From Ardenticatenaceae bacterium (GTDB lineage Bacteria > Chloroflexota > Anaerolineae > Promineifilales > Promineifilaceae), in NCBI GenBank assembly GCA_020634565.1, contig JACKBN010000009.1:62001-126000 (forward strand): a DNA stretch of 64,000 bases, read 5' to 3'. Position 1 is the first letter of the stretch; the number at the start of each line of letters is the position of its first letter. A model generated the notes under the pieces. It was given only the letters and a program-made list of their open reading frames with translations. It made no database searches and was not told the DNA's origin. Both the position numbers and the translations under genes were made by a program. This document shows, one piece after another, positions 42,005-50,040 of the stretch.

Positions 42005-42961
42005 ATGTTTTACATCTTCCACGGTGATGACACCCACGCGCAGCAAGAGACGGTAGACCAGCTGATTGGCAAGCTGGGTGATCCGTCTATGCTGGATTTG
42101 AATACGACGAAGCTGGAGGGCAACGTCTCCTTCTCGCAGCTGCAACAAGCAGCCAGTGCGATGCCGTTTTTGGCCAAGGTGCGGCTGGTCATCGTGCGGG
42201 ACTTGCTCAGCGGCAAGCTAGACAAATCGTACCAGAAGCAGTTGCTTGAATACCTGCCCAATCTGCCAGAGACGACGCGGCTGCTCTTTTTGGAATCGCA
42301 AACGCTGCGGGCCAACGATGCGCTGGTGAAGCTGGCGGAAAGTGAGAAGTCTGGCTATGTGAAGCAGTTCAGCAAGCCAGAGGGGGCCGCGCTAGAGCGC
42401 TGGATTAAGCAGAAGGTGGAGGAGGGGAACGGCCGTATCTCTCAGCAGGCCACCCACATGCTTGCAGTCAACATCGGCAGCCAAATGGAAATCTTGAGCC
42501 GCGAAATCGAAAAGCTGCTGCTCTACTGCAACGGCGAAGAGATTCAATCTGATGAGGTAAAGTTACTCAGCCCGTACGCCGCCGAAGCCAGCATTTTTGA
42601 TCTGGTGGATGCGCTGGGCAACCGGAACAGCCGCCGCGCTTCCCAACTACTACAAGAAAAATTCCGCGAAGGGGCCGACCCGTTTTACCTGTTTTCCATG
42701 TTCATGCGCCAGTTTCGGCTGCTCATTCAGGTAAAAGAGCTGGCCGATGAGGCAAAACGGCCGCCTGCCATCAGCCAGGAATTGAAACTCCACAGCTTTG
42801 TGGTCGGCAAGTTGTACCAGCAGTGCCAGGGATTCAGCATGGCCCAGCTGGAGCAAATCTACCGGCATTTGCTGAGCATTGACGTGGATGTCAAAACCGG
42901 CAAAAACGATATGACTACCGCGCTTAATTTATTGGTCGCCAGTTTAACCGTTTCTCCATAG
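42005..42961 (+). CDS. holA: DNA polymerase III subunit delta
   Basis: This 318-aa clamp-loader subunit opens the sliding clamp. Seen: the N-terminal FYIFHGDDTHAQQETVDQL, the phrase ASAMPFLAKVRLVIVRDLLSGK, the middle ALERWIKQKVEEG and C-terminal helices with DMTTALNLLV. The GDD-type opening and overall order are those of HolA. No clear ribosome site precedes the ATG, which follows the AT-rich palindrome directly. Confidence 0.92.
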   Translation: MFYIFHGDDTHAQQETVDQLIGKLGDPSMLDLNTTKLEGNVSFSQLQQAASAMPFLAKVRLVIVRDLLSGKLDKSYQKQLLEYLPNLPETTRLLFLESQTLRANDALVKLAESEKSGYVKQFSKPEGAALERWIKQKVEEGNGRISQQATHMLAVNIGSQMEILSREIEKLLLYCNGEEIQSDEVKLLSPYAAEASIFDLVDALGNRNSRRASQLLQEKFREGADPFYLFSMFMRQFRLLIQVKELADEAKRPPAISQELKLHSFVVGKLYQQCQGFSMAQLEQIYRHLLSIDVDVKTGKNDMTTALNLLVASLTVSP

Positions 42962-43000
42962 AGGTGTGTCATACGCGCCCAAATTCAGCCTTATCGTAAG

Positions 43001-44341
43001 GTGTTTTTTCTTGTTATAGCAGTTGTGCTAACACTGCTGTATTTGTATGGCGTGCAGCAGCAGTCTTTGTTGGTAAATACAGATTTGACCCGCACCGATC
43101 AATCTGCTTATTTGAATACGGCCGTTTTGTTACGAACCTCTGGTTACACAGCCCTGACTGATCGTGCCAGAATGCCAGCCTTCCCCTTTTTGCTGTCATT
43201 ATTTTATGAACCGGGCATCACTCTGGATGAGCTTTTTGTCCGAGGTAAGTTGCTAAATATTGCGATCTCTCTGGTGAGTTTGCCTTTGCTCTTTGGCATA
43301 TTCAGACGCTATTTGCCTTTGTTTACGGCCGTAAATCTCCTCCTCATTCACGCCTTTACTTTGTACATGTTCAAAGCCCCGTTTGTGCAGGCGGAGCTGC
43401 TGTTTTACCTGCTGAATTTTGTGGCGTACTTGCTGATGTGCCGCCTGTTGTGGCAACCCGTGGGCAAACGGATGTGGCCAACGGCCGTTTTCACGGGCAT
43501 CGTTCTCGGTGTGGCACATCTGACCAAGGCGTCGGTGCTGCCAGGGTTGGCGCTGTTTGGGGGAACGGCCGTTTTGCAAGCAGTATGGGGTTGGTGGCAG
43601 AAACGGCCGTGGCAATTCCCAGACCGTCATTTTTGGCAACAGATGGCTAATCCTGCCCTGGTTCTTCTCTTTTTTTTGCTCACCATCTGGCCTTACATCC
43701 AAAACAGCAAAGCGCAGTTTGGTCATTATTTTTATAACGTCAACGCCACCTTTTACATGTGGTACGATCATTGGGACGACGTAGAAGCAGGCACCAAAGC
43801 ACACGGCGACCGGATTGGCTGGCCCACAATGCCTGCGGACGAAATTCCAACCGCCGCCAAATATTTTCAGGAGCATACGCCAGGCCAAATTGGGCAACGA
43901 TTTTTTGAAGGTGCCCTGGTTATTTTAATAACAACCACCCAAAGCTACGGGTACGTCATTTATTTAGCCCTGCTCTCTGGCATTGTTTTCATTCTGGCGT
44001 TAATGAATCGACGAAAAACCAAGCAAATTATCAAAAATCATCTGTTTGTTTCTCTATTTGTTGCCAGCTATTTTGGCAGCTATCTTTTGCTCTATGCCTG
44101 GTTTTGGCCCATTTCCTCAGGCAATCGCTTTGTTTTAGCCTTGTTCTCACCAGCCATGTTTACCCTGGCATTTATCTTATACCGTCTCTTTGCCAAACAG
44201 CTTCCCCTGAAAACAAGTCGCCATTCCGAGCAGACCCTGAACCTCGGTCAACTGCTCAATTGGGCATTTTTTGCCATCCTGTCGGTGGATGGGTATATAA
44301 TCCTTACGCAACGCATCGCAACGGTCTATGGTGGCTTTTAG
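43001..44341 (+). CDS. GT39-like multi-pass membrane glycosyltransferase
   Basis: This 446-aa protein has about ten membrane helices, and the first loop has Asp-containing phrases (NTDLTRTDQSAYLNTAV, LTDRARMPAFPFL) as in dolichyl/undecaprenyl-phosphate-sugar-dependent GT-C enzymes. The acceptor is unknown. The reading frame is open back to 42962. The first standard codon is GTG 43001, but a well-placed GAGGTG lies 4-5 nt before an ATA at 42971, which would add the basic segment IRAQIQPYRK. The true start may be there. Confidence 0.75.
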   Translation: MFFLVIAVVLTLLYLYGVQQQSLLVNTDLTRTDQSAYLNTAVLLRTSGYTALTDRARMPAFPFLLSLFYEPGITLDELFVRGKLLNIAISLVSLPLLFGIFRRYLPLFTAVNLLLIHAFTLYMFKAPFVQAELLFYLLNFVAYLLMCRLLWQPVGKRMWPTAVFTGIVLGVAHLTKASVLPGLALFGGTAVLQAVWGWWQKRPWQFPDRHFWQQMANPALVLLFFLLTIWPYIQNSKAQFGHYFYNVNATFYMWYDHWDDVEAGTKAHGDRIGWPTMPADEIPTAAKYFQEHTPGQIGQRFFEGALVILITTTQSYGYVIYLALLSGIVFILALMNRRKTKQIIKNHLFVSLFVASYFGSYLLLYAWFWPISSGNRFVLALFSPAMFTLAFILYRLFAKQLPLKTSRHSEQTLNLGQLLNWAFFAILSVDGYIILTQRIATVYGGF

Positions 44342-44355
44342 GCAAGGAATGAACA

Positions 44356-44853
44356 ATGAAAAACAAATTATCGCCCCTGATTTGGCTCATCTTTTTGCTT
44401 TTTCTCCCGTTTTTATCGGGCTGCCGGGTGGAAACCGCCCATGCCCCCGAAGATGAGCTCGCCAGGACACCCACGCCGGCCCCTACCGCCACCTTTGCGC
44501 CCAATACGGCCGTTATCTTCAAACGTTCTGGCGGTATTGCTGGCCTCGATGAAGCATGGACCGTTTTTACAGACGGCCGTGTTGAAACCAACAGTACAAT
44601 CCAGCCCGAATTCTCGGCAGAACAAGTCAGCCAGCTGCTCAGCAGCCTGGAATCTACAGGCTTTTTTGAGCTGGACGACACCTATCTGCCAGATGACACT
44701 TGCTGCGACCGCTATGTGTACGAAGTAACGGCCGTACAAGGCAGCACCTTCCACACCGTCACCACCCTGGAAAACACCCCCGATATGCCTGAAGCCCTGC
44801 AACAAACCTTACGCTTGCTCCAAAGCACATTGTTTGAAACCGGCGCTGAATAA
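44356..44853 (+). CDS. Small Thr/Pro-stalk lipoprotein, function unknown
   Basis: This 165-aa protein has a lipoprotein signal with LSGC (Cys about 23), a Thr/Pro stalk (about 38-50), and a compact domain with FKRSGGIAGLDEAWTVFTDGRVE and a DDTCC motif. I do not recognise the domain. It follows the GT gene by 14 nt and may be co-expressed. Confidence 0.75.
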   Translation: MKNKLSPLIWLIFLLFLPFLSGCRVETAHAPEDELARTPTPAPTATFAPNTAVIFKRSGGIAGLDEAWTVFTDGRVETNSTIQPEFSAEQVSQLLSSLESTGFFELDDTYLPDDTCCDRYVYEVTAVQGSTFHTVTTLENTPDMPEALQQTLRLLQSTLFETGAE

Positions 44854-44965
44854 GAAATGCTTATGCCTCACCTCATGAAAGCGATTTTGTAAGCTGATCT
44901 GCCTAAACTGCGCAGGTAATTTAGCATAATCAGTTTCAGATCAAACTCAATATGAGGTGCTTTAC

Positions 44966-45985
44966 ATGAAGGTAAATATGCCTGCGGCCAAGGCCGCCCC
45001 AGCCCAACCCACAAGCCGACGCTGGCTCTATCCCACATTGCTGGCCATCATCTATATCTCCTGGTTTAGTTACATGATTCTCGCCAACCGCTGGGAACTG
45101 TTTCAGGAATATTGGCCCGTTTCTTTAACCATGACGCTTGGTTCCTTTGTGGCGGGCGCAACAGCTGAAGGCGGAGCGGCCGTTGCCTTCCCTGTCTTCA
45201 CCAAAGTGCTGCACATACCCTCTAGCGATGCCCGCACTTTTGGCCTGATGATTCAAGCCGTCGGCATGACCATGGCAGGCGTGATGATTTACGCTCAGCG
45301 CGTGCGGACTTTGCCCAAAGTCATCACTATGGTTTCTGTGGGCGGTATTTTCGGCCAACTGATTGGCACCTACCTCTTCACCATTCCCAATCCTTATCCC
45401 AAAATCTTGTTTACCTTCATTGCCACCGCCTTTGGCGTAGCCATGATCATTTCCCGCTGGTTTATTCATTGGGAACCCCGCAGTGAACTACCCGCCTGGG
45501 ACAATCGGCACCGGGCGCTCTTTTTGCTGGTGGGAGTGTTGGGCGGTTCATTTGCTGCCCAAACCGGCTCGGGCATCGACATGCTCACTTTCATCGTGTT
45601 GACCCTGGCTTTCGGCATCAACGAAAAAATCAGCACGCCCACGACGGTAGTCATTATGGGGCTAAACTCTGTGGTGGGTTTTTTCCTGCACGGGGTTATC
45701 TCGCAGGACATTGGCATTGCCTGGAACTACTGGCTGGTGGCTGTGCCCATCGTCATCCTGGGCGCACCGTTTGGCGCTTATTTTGCCTCCAAAGTGCACC
45801 GGGATGGCATCATCAAATTTTTGCTCTTCCTCATTGGCCTGGAACTGGTAACCACGCTCTGGCTGATTCCGTTCAATAATCTGACTCAGCTCATTGTCAC
45901 GGCAACGGCCGTTGCTATCTGCGCCGTTCTGTTTTGGACCATGCTCAGCTATCGCAAGAAGCACGTCCCGATGGGCGACGCATAA
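44966..45985 (+). CDS. TauE/SafE-family sulfite/organosulfonate exporter
   Basis: This 339-aa protein has about nine membrane helices in two repeats. Characteristic phrases: GSFVAGATAEGGAAVAFPVFTKVLHI and its mirror GVLGGSFAAQTGSGIDMLTFIVLTLAFGI. The family moves sulfur-containing anions. GAGGTG lies 7 nt before the ATG at 44966; a GTG at 44957 is also in frame. Confidence 0.9.
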   Translation: MKVNMPAAKAAPAQPTSRRWLYPTLLAIIYISWFSYMILANRWELFQEYWPVSLTMTLGSFVAGATAEGGAAVAFPVFTKVLHIPSSDARTFGLMIQAVGMTMAGVMIYAQRVRTLPKVITMVSVGGIFGQLIGTYLFTIPNPYPKILFTFIATAFGVAMIISRWFIHWEPRSELPAWDNRHRALFLLVGVLGGSFAAQTGSGIDMLTFIVLTLAFGINEKISTPTTVVIMGLNSVVGFFLHGVISQDIGIAWNYWLVAVPIVILGAPFGAYFASKVHRDGIIKFLLFLIGLELVTTLWLIPFNNLTQLIVTATAVAICAVLFWTMLSYRKKHVPMGDA

Positions 45986-46004
45986 AAATTGGTCCGTTAA
46001 ACAC

Positions 46005-46063
46005 AAGCCACAGAGCGCACAGAGCTGCTCGATTTTCCTTTTTCTCTGTGCACTCTGTGGCTT
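46005..46063. repeat. CACAGAG-type hairpin, best-matched copy
   Basis: AAGCCACAGAGCGCACAGAG (46005-46024) and CTCTGTGCACTCTGTGGCTT (46044-46063) pair at 19 of 20 positions and are followed by a short T run. It lies 19 nt after the TauE stop and directly abuts the decayed gene fragment at 46065, so it may double as a terminator. Confidence 0.8.
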
Positions 46064-46064
46064 T

Positions 46065-46175
46065 TTAGATGAGTTTATCCGCGTAGGGCCACAGCCCCGG
46101 CAAGCCGCCAGTGTGCAAAAAACGAGTTGGGTATCTGGGGCGAAACGGCCGTTCCTCACCAAATCCAGCAGCCCG
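46065..46175 (-). pseudogene. Remnant of a PLP-dependent ACC deaminase/D-cysteine desulfhydrase-type gene
   Basis: On the minus strand two frames join: GLLDLVRNGRFAPDTQLVF, then after a shift in a T run FLHTGGLPGLWPYADKL, ending in a stop at 46065-46067. This matches by eye the C-terminal end of 1-aminocyclopropane-1-carboxylate deaminase/D-cysteine desulfhydrase enzymes, which close with LFLHTGGLP(A/G)LFAY. Only about 36 codons remain; the 5' part is gone, replaced by the VOC gene. The CACAGAG hairpin abuts its 3' end. It is a relic, not an active gene. Confidence 0.6.
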
Positions 46176-46210
46176 GCCCCGAGCCAACGACAATGATATC
46201 TGTTTGTTTT

Positions 46211-46591
46211 TCAATCATCTTTTTCTGCTCCCGCTTGCCATAGTTCCAGCCGGTGGCCTTCCGGATCAAGGCAGTAACACACCTGCGAGCCCCATTTTTG
46301 CTTGATAGGCGTCACCACGATGCCTTGCGCTGTTAAGTCAGCTCGTGCCGCAGCCACATCAGCCACCTGCCAGGTAAGCGTAATACCTTGCCCCTGTACG
46401 GCCGCAACCGTGGCCCGCGCCGCGTTGGCGATGCTCAAAAAGCTGGTATCGGTCAGCTGAAATTCGATAAACCAGTCATTGGCAAAGGTGACGGGCAAGT
46501 TGAGCTGGTGTTGGTAGAAAACGGCCGTTTCTGCCCATCGTTCGCAGTACAAAATCGTATTAGTGCGTTGGGGAACCAGCAAGGACGTCAT
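46211..46591 (-). CDS. VOC-superfamily (glyoxalase-like) protein
   Basis: This 126-aa protein has a tandem beta-alpha-beta-beta-beta fold of the vicinal-oxygen-chelate family. Seen: CERWAETAVFYQHQLNLPVTF in the first half and KQKWGSQVCYCLDPEGHRLELWQ at the C terminus. The family includes glyoxalases, dioxygenases and resistance proteins; the function cannot be fixed. GAGAGGTG lies upstream of the ATG. Confidence 0.9.
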   Translation of the reverse strand: MTSLLVPQRTNTILYCERWAETAVFYQHQLNLPVTFANDWFIEFQLTDTSFLSIANAARATVAAVQGQGITLTWQVADVAAARADLTAQGIVVTPIKQKWGSQVCYCLDPEGHRLELWQAGAEKDD

Positions 46592-46653
46592 ATGTTGTCA
46601 CCTCTCGCCACATTTTACCTGATTCTATGGCTGAAACCGCTCACAAAGTTTTG

Positions 46654-46723
46654 AACCGCCAAGGACGCGAAGCACGCAAAGGTTTCTACCTTTTTCTTTG
46701 CGCCCTTGGCGTTCTTTACGGTT
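46654..46723. repeat. CGCCAAGGACGC-type hairpin
   Basis: AACCGCCAAGGACGCGAAGC faces an imperfect complement GCCCTTGGCGTTCTTTACGG, with CGCAAAGG/CCTTTTTCTTTGCG at the inner end. It lies between the VOC gene and the PIG-V-like gene and abuts the long open frame of the latter. Confidence 0.6.
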
Positions 46724-46790
46724 AATCAGTTGCCCATCCGAGGGGGGCTTGATACGATTTGGCCAAACTTTGCCCAGCGGGAGAACGATT

Positions 46791-48008
46791 TTGCTAAAAA
46801 ACCTGTGGCGACAAACGGCCGTTCGTCATGCGCTGATTATCTTTGTGGTGCTGCGCCTCTTTTTAACGTTTTGGGCGATGGCAGCCCAGTTGGCTAGCCC
46901 GGTGCCGGATGAGCCAAGAGAATCCAGACGGCCGTATCTTGACCAGCCCATCCTCAACGACGGTGCTGCCGGGCTGCTGCTGGGACCGTGGCAGCGGTTC
47001 GATGCCCTGCACTACACGCGCATCGCCGCCCAGGGTTACGCCCATGAAGAAGATTCCGTCTTTCCACCGCTGTACCCGCTGCTGATGCGAACGCTGGGCG
47101 GACTGTTTGGCGGCTCACACGCGGCGCACCTGGCAGCAGGTATTTTTATTTCCAACGCGGCTTTGCTGGGGCTGCTGATTTTGCTGCATAGGGTAGGCAG
47201 CGCGGTGCTCGGCGCGGAACATGCTTCCCGGCTCCTGGTCTATTTTGCCCTGTTCCCCAGCGCGTTTTTTCTGTTTGCTCCCTACACCGAGTCGCTTTTT
47301 TTGCTGTTAACCCTGGGTTCGCTCTGGCTGGCTTTTAAGTATCATAAATTTGAATGGGCTGGAGCCTTGGGGCTGTTGGCGGCGCTTACCCGGCTGACGG
47401 GCTGGGTGCTGGTTGTGCCGCTGGCTTACCATTTTTGGCAGCGGCATTTAGGGCAAGGCAAATGGAAAATCGATCCGATTGGCGGTTGGAATGTGCGATT
47501 ACTTGGCAAGGCAACGGCCGTTCTCCTGCCTGGCTTTGGGCTGCTGCTGTTCATGGGCTACCGCGCCTGGCTGGGACTGCCCCCGCTGAGCAACATGTAC
47601 GCCGAATATTGGTTCCAGCGCACCGGCTTCCCCGGCACCGATTTGCTGGGCGCGTTGCCGGGCATGTTTGGCCAGGGCACCGGCCGCTCGGGTGAATTCA
47701 CCCTCTGGTTCGACTTTTTCGTAACGATGCTGCTGTTAGCCACAACGATTGTAGCTTTTTTCCGTTGGCGGCAGCAGCCAGGTTGGGGGCTGTACGCGGC
47801 CATGCTGCTGCTCTTCATGCTGCTGCCTACCTCCGAGTTTAAGCCGCTGTACTCTTTTTCGCGCTACGCGCTGGCCTTTTTCCCGACCTTTTTCCTGCTG
47901 GCAATCTGGGGCAGCAACGGCAAAATTCACCGCCTCATTTTGTACCCATCCCTGCTGCTTTACCTTTACTTTTCCGCCCAATTTTTTATTTGGGGCTGGG
48001 TGGCATAA
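46791..48008 (+). CDS. PIG-V-type mannosyltransferase-like membrane protein
   Basis: This protein of about 405 aa has about ten membrane helices. Asp in QRFDALHYTRIAAQGY in the first loop and FPSAFFLFAPYTESLFLLLTLGSLWLAF match the mannosyltransferase PIG-V (GT76-like) family, which uses lipid-linked mannose. I chose TTG 46791 because GGGAGA lies 5-6 nt upstream and the longer frame overlaps the intergenic hairpin. The acceptor is unknown. Confidence 0.85.
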   Translation: MLKNLWRQTAVRHALIIFVVLRLFLTFWAMAAQLASPVPDEPRESRRPYLDQPILNDGAAGLLLGPWQRFDALHYTRIAAQGYAHEEDSVFPPLYPLLMRTLGGLFGGSHAAHLAAGIFISNAALLGLLILLHRVGSAVLGAEHASRLLVYFALFPSAFFLFAPYTESLFLLLTLGSLWLAFKYHKFEWAGALGLLAALTRLTGWVLVVPLAYHFWQRHLGQGKWKIDPIGGWNVRLLGKATAVLLPGFGLLLFMGYRAWLGLPPLSNMYAEYWFQRTGFPGTDLLGALPGMFGQGTGRSGEFTLWFDFFVTMLLLATTIVAFFRWRQQPGWGLYAAMLLLFMLLPTSEFKPLYSFSRYALAFFPTFFLLAIWGSNGKIHRLILYPSLLLYLYFSAQFFIWGWVA

Positions 48009-48092
48009 CTGGCAAACGAGCGTCAGGTAGGCCATTTCTCCTATTTGCCACACCATAGGCACCGCTTATAGTGGGGCCACGCTTCGCTTTTT

Positions 48093-48106
48093 GGCTCTAT
48101 AGAGCC
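48093..48106. repeat. Perfect palindrome upstream of a membrane gene
   Basis: GGCTCTATAGAGCC is a perfect 14-bp palindrome. It lies in a 229-bp gap that also holds a GACCG/CGGTC hairpin and an AAGAAT/ATTCTT hairpin near 48187, before the gene at 48238. It may be an operator. Confidence 0.4.
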
Positions 48107-48237
48107 TGCTTCTTCACACAATGACTGACCGCAACACGGTCAACAAACACCCTTTTTGGCACAAATTTACCGGAAGAAACACGGCAAGAATGCCCGATTC
48201 TTGTTGACGGTTCGGTTCTTGAGAAGGAGCAGATTCG

Positions 48238-48867
48238 ATGGACTTACATACACTTTTACTGATTGCCCATATCATTGGCGTGGCCCTGGGCGCAGGTGGG
48301 GCCACTACCAGCGATTTTTTATTTTTGAGCATTTTACGCAACGGCCGTATTGAAAACGCAGAATTTCGGCTGCTTAAAGTGGCCTCCGGCATCGTCATTG
48401 GCGGCCTGATGCTGCTGACGGCCACCGGCATTGGCCTCGTGATTCTGAACGGCACGGTGAGCCATCGCTTTTTTGCCAAAATGACCATTGTGCTTATTGC
48501 CACACTCAACGGCGGCCTGATGCATAGCAAGCTGCTGCCCTTGCTGCAAAACTCGGCACAAAAGAAGCAGCTTTTCCACCTGAACGGCTTGAGTGACAAA
48601 CTGCCGCGGCTGGGCGTGTTGGGTGCGGTTTCGGCTGTTTCCTGGTATGCGGCGCTTATCCTGGGTGCCTGGCGCAGCCTGAGCCTGGGATATGCCGGAA
48701 TTTTGATTGGCTACCTGGCGCTGCTGGCTCTAACAATGGTGGCTGTCATGACGACCACCCACTGGCTGCTGCAAAAACATGCGCTCCATCTGCCCCAACC
48801 CAAACGAGAACGGGTACGCCATACGGCCGTTGCCCGCAAAAAACACCGCGCCAAACACGCCGGATAA
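48238..48867 (+). CDS. Unrecognised membrane protein with N-terminal His motif
   Basis: This 209-aa protein has about five helices, a conserved-looking IAHIIGVALGAGGATTSDFLF at the N terminus, and a strongly basic C-terminal tail. It recalls DUF2269/CopD-like small membrane proteins that bind haem or metal through helix His residues, but I do not assign a family. GAGAAGGAG precedes the ATG. The leader contains palindromes that may regulate it. Confidence 0.65.
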   Translation: MDLHTLLLIAHIIGVALGAGGATTSDFLFLSILRNGRIENAEFRLLKVASGIVIGGLMLLTATGIGLVILNGTVSHRFFAKMTIVLIATLNGGLMHSKLLPLLQNSAQKKQLFHLNGLSDKLPRLGVLGAVSAVSWYAALILGAWRSLSLGYAGILIGYLALLALTMVAVMTTTHWLLQKHALHLPQPKRERVRHTAVARKKHRAKHAG

Positions 48868-48870
48868 ACA

Positions 48871-48899
48871 TCGACAAGCCACGATCACTCGGCTAAGAT
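48871..48899 (+). promoter_or_regulatory. Strong promoter abutting the GNAT start codon
   Basis: TCGACA (48871-48876; 5 of 6 to consensus) and TAAGAT (48894-48899) are spaced 17 bp. Six nt separate the -10 from the ATG at 48906, so the transcript should be leaderless. Confidence 0.55.
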
Positions 48900-48905
48900 T
48901 GGGGC

Positions 48906-49418
48906 ATGACAGTGACTATTCGATTGGAAACGGCCGTTGATGCCCCAAATGTATTCGCCGTGGAAGCGGCCGCTTTTGGCCGCCCCGCTGAAGCAGAATT
49001 AGTTGAAAAATTACAGCAAGCTGGTGTAGACACCATTTCGCTGGTTGCCCTGCTGGACGATGCGCTGGTGGGGCATGTTTTGTTTTCGCCGGTCATCGTA
49101 AAAAGTGATGAGGGAGAATTTACGGCCGTTGCCCTTGGCCCCGTCGCCGTCTCCCCTGACCACCAAAAAGAAGGCATGGGGTCAGCTTTGTGCCGACAGG
49201 GGCTTGAAGCTTGTCGGGAAGCCGGGTATGAACTGGCCTTCGTGCTGGGTCATCCCAGCTACTATCCGCGCTTCGGCTTCACACCGTCAGCGCCGCACGG
49301 CCTGCGGTGCCAGTTTGAGGTACCGGATGAGGTGTTCATGGTGCTGGAGCTGATGCCTGGCGCACTGCAAAACAAACGCGGCACGGTTTATTACCATCCC
49401 CTGTTCAGTGGCGTGTAA
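48906..49418 (+). CDS. GNAT-family N-acetyltransferase
   Basis: This 170-aa acetyl-CoA-dependent transferase resembles the YhbS branch. Seen: VALGPVAVSPDHQKEGMGSALCRQGLE (motif A) and VLGHPSYYPRFGFTPS (motif B). The amine substrate is unknown. It begins on a probably leaderless message and is followed after 2 nt by the CYTH gene, which is likely co-translated. Confidence 0.92.
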   Translation: MTVTIRLETAVDAPNVFAVEAAAFGRPAEAELVEKLQQAGVDTISLVALLDDALVGHVLFSPVIVKSDEGEFTAVALGPVAVSPDHQKEGMGSALCRQGLEACREAGYELAFVLGHPSYYPRFGFTPSAPHGLRCQFEVPDEVFMVLELMPGALQNKRGTVYYHPLFSGV

Positions 49419-49420
49419 CG

Positions 49421-49957
49421 ATGGCTCACAAATACGCCCAATTTGAGCTTGAACGCCGCTGGCTGCTGGCCAAACTGCCCGATGCGCTGCAAAACAGCCC
49501 AAATTACCAGCTCATCGAAGATCGCTATATCACCGGCACACCGCTGCGCCTGCGCCGCATAACGGATGTCAGCGGCCAGGTGACTGCACTAAAGCTGACG
49601 CAAAAATATCAAGCGGATGATCAAACCGCTTATGCCACGACCATCACCAATTTTTATCTGGATGAAGCCAGCTATGCGCTGTTGGAAACATTGCCAGCGC
49701 ACCTTTTGGTGAAAAGAAGATACAAGCTGGAAGACGGCCGTTTCCAATTAAGCATCGATCAATTCCGTGGACCATTGACTGGATTAGTCTTAGCGGAAAT
49801 TGAGCAGCCAGACATGGATAGTCTGCGCGCTATCCCCCGCCCCACATTTGCCCACCGCGAAGTCACTGAAGATCCGCGCTTCACCGGCGGCGAGTTGGTG
49901 CAGCTAAGCGCCACGCAGTGCCAGCAGCTTTTACAGGACTGTTTGCCGCAAACCTGA
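49421..49957 (+). CDS. CYTH-domain triphosphate tunnel metalloenzyme
   Basis: This 178-aa protein has ELERRWLLAKLP (in place of the usual ExExK), IEDRYITGTPLRLRR, KLTQKYQ, VKRRYKLEDG and IDQFRGPLTGLVLAEIE, the alternating charged strands of the CYTH tunnel. Members hydrolyse inorganic triphosphate, make thiamine triphosphate or act on adenylates. The substrate is not fixed. It follows the GNAT gene directly. Confidence 0.88.
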   Translation: MAHKYAQFELERRWLLAKLPDALQNSPNYQLIEDRYITGTPLRLRRITDVSGQVTALKLTQKYQADDQTAYATTITNFYLDEASYALLETLPAHLLVKRRYKLEDGRFQLSIDQFRGPLTGLVLAEIEQPDMDSLRAIPRPTFAHREVTEDPRFTGGELVQLSATQCQQLLQDCLPQT

Positions 49958-49970
49958 CCCCGACTATAAT
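49943..49970 (+). promoter_or_regulatory. Promoter of serA
   Basis: TTGCCG (49943-49948) and a perfect TATAAT (49965-49970) are spaced 16 bp, about 70 nt before the serA ATG. Confidence 0.5.
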
Positions 49971-50040
49971 TCCCTAAGCACATTTACCCACACTCGCAAA
50001 TCGCACCAATAGACCCATTTAACAACTCGAAGGAAGACCT

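Noticed and set aside
45662..46162. Minus-strand frame of 166 codons under the TauE gene end
   Set aside because: Its body is antisense to TauE and crosses a hairpin; only its first 20 codons belong to the decayed PLP-enzyme remnant.
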